Shown piece by piece: positions 7,398 to 10,023 of a stretch of DNA of 10,023 nucleotides. Source of the DNA: Saccoglossus kowalevskii (taxonomy: Eukaryota; Hemichordata; Enteropneusta; Harrimaniidae). The stretch covers positions 78,028-88,050 of the forward strand of contig NW_003120930.1 of the NCBI RefSeq assembly GCF_000003605.2, given 5' to 3'. Below the pieces are notes generated by a model. The model had not been told where the DNA came from. It did not search any database and saw only the letters and a list, made by a program, of their open reading frames with translations. The stretch's first letter is position 1. Each line of letters starts with the position of its first letter. The position numbers were made by a program, and so were the translations under genes.

Positions 7398-7594
7398 TCA
7401 CGTTGTTGCCATCATTATACATTCTAATAAATGATACCTACTGTGATAGCGACCACATTGATTCTTCATTGGCGTGTGGATAACCCAATAACAAACTGCT
7501 ACAACCAGACACAAACCAGCATAACTTCTGAACAATGTTTTTCCTCCATAGACATGATAGATCCACCCACTAAGTATACTTCCCAGACCTTTAC
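7398..7594 (-). CDS. MFSD6-like: MFSD6-like transporter, last exon
   Basis: This exon follows TTTCAACCTTAG and enters in phase 1, completing the Gly codon left by the donor at 7754 (G|GT). It encodes KGLGSILSGWIYHVYGGKTL, a last membrane helix around YAGLCLVVAVCYWVI, and a short polar tail ending at TGA 7398-7400, 64 codons in all. The junction reads FKGLG-KGLGSILSGW. That is the conserved glycine-rich end of MFSD6-type proteins, in which a G-x-G-x-G loop is followed by a final helix pair and a Y/F-G-G motif. The intron between the two exons is 160 nt (7595-7754). The reading across the junction is strong evidence for the splice; reading through the donor instead gives a short unrelated tail and a stop. 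Confidence 0.87.
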
Positions 7595-7754
7595 CTAAGG
7601 TTGAAATTTACCAGAAGCCGCATAAGTGAATTGTGCAATCATATTGTCTTACGTGCATCGAAAATATATGTAGTTTCCATATATTAGGAAAGGCCAAGTA
7701 CAATGTGCCCATATAAGAGTCAAACAGTGATCTTATAAGATAAACATATCTTAC

Positions 7755-9207
7755 CCAGTCCTTTAAAACATGCCTGCACCATTGATTGAGCGGTCGCAGA
7801 CATTCCAGGTGGCGATATGATACTTGCATATGACGTCATTGTGGCATACATAGCACCATATACGACTCCATGCACCACCTCCAATGGTAACACATACCAT
7901 ACATGATTAGAAATACAGGAATATGCTAAATATCGAATAATGTTGCTAAGAAAAACAAAATAAATTACTCCCCTATAACCAAGGTAATCGATGATATTAC
8001 CCGAATAAAAAAAGAACGGCAATTCGGAAATACATGTAACCAACAGGCTTATCCCCATCAGTGAATTTGGGGCTCCAGCCTCTTCCAAAAACCAGAAAAA
8101 TGTAGTTTGTATAGTGCCAACACCAATACCAAACACAGTAAATGCTGTAAACGATGCCACAACTTCAGTCTGTCTAAATAAATCACAAATGTTATTGAAC
8201 ATTTTCTGAGGTTTATTAATTGCGGGAACATCAATTATACTAGTGATAACTACTGTAACAGCTACTAGTACTGCAAAAAGCACAAATGCAGGGTCATAGT
8301 TCTTGTAGGAAGTCGATGAGAAGTTATTACTAAATGCATCAACGAATATCCCTGACATCAGAGCAAAACATCCACGTCCAATGGCGCCCCATACTCGTTG
8401 CTTTCCATAATCACCATGTTTATCACCAAGGTGTTCGTAAACAATCATGTCAATAAGTGGCTGCACTGAACACGCAAATACGGCTTCCAATTGTAGAATG
8501 ACAAGACAAAACCAGAACGTGAGACTGACAACATCGTTCCCGTAACATTGTGCATGGAATGACGAGTTATTTACCAAGTGTACGTTTTCACATGTCACTT
8601 GAGAAGTATTGTTACTCTCTGAATCTGTGTAATTACAGTGGAGAACATTACCATTGCGTGTCCAATTATAATTATATTCCAGGAAGAAGATCGCTGAACT
8701 GGTATTATAACACACGTCTTTTTGATCTATTACATATATTTTGCAGTCACTATCATTTATATAAATTGTATTCATAGCATGTTCACTACCATTACAATTT
8801 TGTTTGGTAAACGTGAATTTCAGTTCACTTTGATTCCATGTACACACAATTTCATTTTTGTCATTTTCTTCCTTATAACGTTGAACTGATGTTGGTACAT
8901 GTATAAACCGACACGATATCATAAGCATTGCAGACAATATTATGCATAACATCAGAACCAATTTGTGTTGTCTCAGCCTGTCTGATAAAATGCCGCATAA
9001 AGGATTTACCAGAAAACCAATGAAGGATTTAAGTCCGAATATAATACCAATTTGAAGAGTTGTTATACCAAGGTGCTTAAGATAAACTGGCAAATATGGA
9101 GCAATAACAGCCTGTCCTGTAAAATACAATAAGAGTATGAGGGCATTATTTGACTTAAAAACCAGGGCCAAATGCCATGTAGAGGTACCATATATTTTGG
9201 TGAATTT
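7755..9207 (-). CDS. MFSD6-like: MFSD6-like major facilitator transporter, main exon
   Basis: Numbering from the TTG at 9171, the protein opens with a helix and APYLPVYLKHLGITTLQIGI, then carries an MFS motif A, GILSDRLRQHK (60-70), between TM2 and TM3. A long extracellular loop (about 91-214) has ten N-glycosylation sequons (N113, 127, 139, 156, 169, 180, 187, 188, 201, 202) and seven cysteines. YGKQRVWGAIGRG (255-267) and the VLPLEVVHGVVYGAMYA helix (428-442) are marks of the MFSD6 family (MFS_1_like). With the last exon the product is about 535 residues with roughly 12 helices, acting in a membrane; its substrate is unknown. The exon ends at GTAAGA (7754). No ATG precedes the first helix in frame. 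The frame is open to an acceptor-like GTATTAG at 9208-9210 (phase 0), so an upstream exon with the start codon is expected. Confidence 0.9.
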
Positions 9208-10023
9208 CTAATACTTTTAAAAGCATTTAGTAAGTCTTGTCAACAATTCTGGACTATGAATTTTCAAATGCTATAAAAGTGTGTGCATCAGCGTTCACCT
9301 TTTTTATTTTATAGTTATTTAGTCCGAGGACGATTTATGAAAACAAAGGGATTCGAGTTATAAAAATGAGTCTAACTCGGAAACATGACATTTAGTGTAT
9401 GTAAAGTCTTGTAATTGTGCATTTTATATTTCCCGGGAAGGACGACCACCACTGAGGTTTAGCGTTTTTTGATATACTGTACCTACCTATCCATTTACAT
9501 TAAATTTAATTTTAAGTGAATTTAAGTTGACTGTAATTAAATTGCATTCCTATACAAAAATGATAATTTAGTTGATTGAAAATAAATTGCATCCCTATAC
9601 AGTGTAAACCTTCTACATTTAAAGACAACATATATTGATATTCACTTATGGTAATGTTAAATGTAATAATTACGAATTAAATTATGTGCTTATAATAACA
9701 ACAAACACTAACAAAATATATACAGCTTAATATGCCGCAAATATATTGTGCATAACTTAATAGTTGAGTATGCAATATTCATGTGTAATATGGTATTGGA
9801 CAAATTGTGGTTTATTGATGTTGTATACCACGTGATTTTCTTTATTAGTAGTACGTGAGATTATGTAAATGAGGTGTGTCAAAATAGTTCTAATTGAACG
9901 ATCCATTGTAAAATAAATGCAGTCTTCGGTTCACGTGTGCTTATGTGTAATAAAGAACACTGTTTAAAAATGTGGTTTTATCCCTGAGTGTATATTGATT
10001 TTTTACTGATGTCCATGAAAATC
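9208..10023. other. AT-rich non-coding stretch upstream of the transporter
   Basis: The transporter's first exon and promoter should lie here or beyond the right edge. A minus-strand ATGGATAG followed by GTAGGT (about 9480-9500) looks like a tiny first exon, but its phase (2) does not match the acceptor at 9208. Two plus-strand AATAAA (9912-9917, 9949-9954) and two CACGTG E-boxes (near 9830 and 9932) are present, with no gene I can link to them. Confidence 0.5.
9525..9605. repeat. 45-bp tandem duplication, diverged
   Basis: The unit starting AGTTGACTG at 9525 is repeated from 9570 as AGTTGATTG; TAAATTGCATTCCTATACA at 9538-9556 and TAAATTGCATCCCTATACA at 9583-9601 differ at one base. The second copy is cut off after about 35 bp. 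It looks like a simple local duplication. Confidence 0.7.

Noticed and set aside
8550-8777. 75-codon plus-strand open frame
   Set aside because: Antisense to the glycosylated loop of the transporter.
1-10023. CRISPR arrays, bacterial operons, tRNA or rRNA genes
   Set aside because: No regularly spaced repeats, no Shine-Dalgarno-led gene strings and no tRNA-like box A/box B pair were found; the gene structure is eukaryotic.

Overview
The window comes from an AT-rich animal nuclear genome. It shows spliced genes with GT-AG introns, a non-LTR retrotransposon fragment, AATAAA signals and long non-coding stretches. The gene families (a leucine-rich-repeat receptor of the relaxin-receptor/GRL101 kind, an MFSD6-like transporter, a LINE with separate ORF1 and ORF2) suit a marine invertebrate such as a deuterostome or lophotrochozoan. 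The sequence alone does not fix the phylum.

Layout. 1-579 (minus): a LINE fragment running off the left edge, with the C-terminal half of ORF1 and the first 51 codons of the ORF2 endonuclease. About 873-4616 (plus): the 3' part of one receptor gene. I read it as a 72-nt LRR exon (873-944), a hinge plus seven-transmembrane exon (1189-2207, or to the stop at 2227 if unspliced), a protein-kinase-like exon (2956-3206) and a possible last exon (4452-4616). 4617-7397: about 2.8 kb with no recognisable gene, a few short motifs and a microsatellite. 7398-9207 (minus): an MFSD6-like major facilitator transporter in two exons, with its first exon(s) missing from what I can resolve. 9208-10023: non-coding, AT-rich, with a 45-bp tandem duplication.

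The main point of interest is the receptor gene. The phase-2 intron joining the LRR exon to the 7TM exon fits exactly. The 7TM exon carries a strong splice donor (GTAAGTAT) 20 nt before its own stop codon. That donor is phase 1, and a good phase-1 acceptor lies at 2955, just before an exon whose translation reads like the middle of a kinase domain but lacks the HRD catalytic residues. The gene therefore looks able to make an LRR receptor with a cytoplasmic pseudokinase tail. If the intron is retained, or cut off at the AATAAA pair at 2327-2337, it would make a short receptor ending six residues later. The LINE and the transporter look unrelated to it in function.
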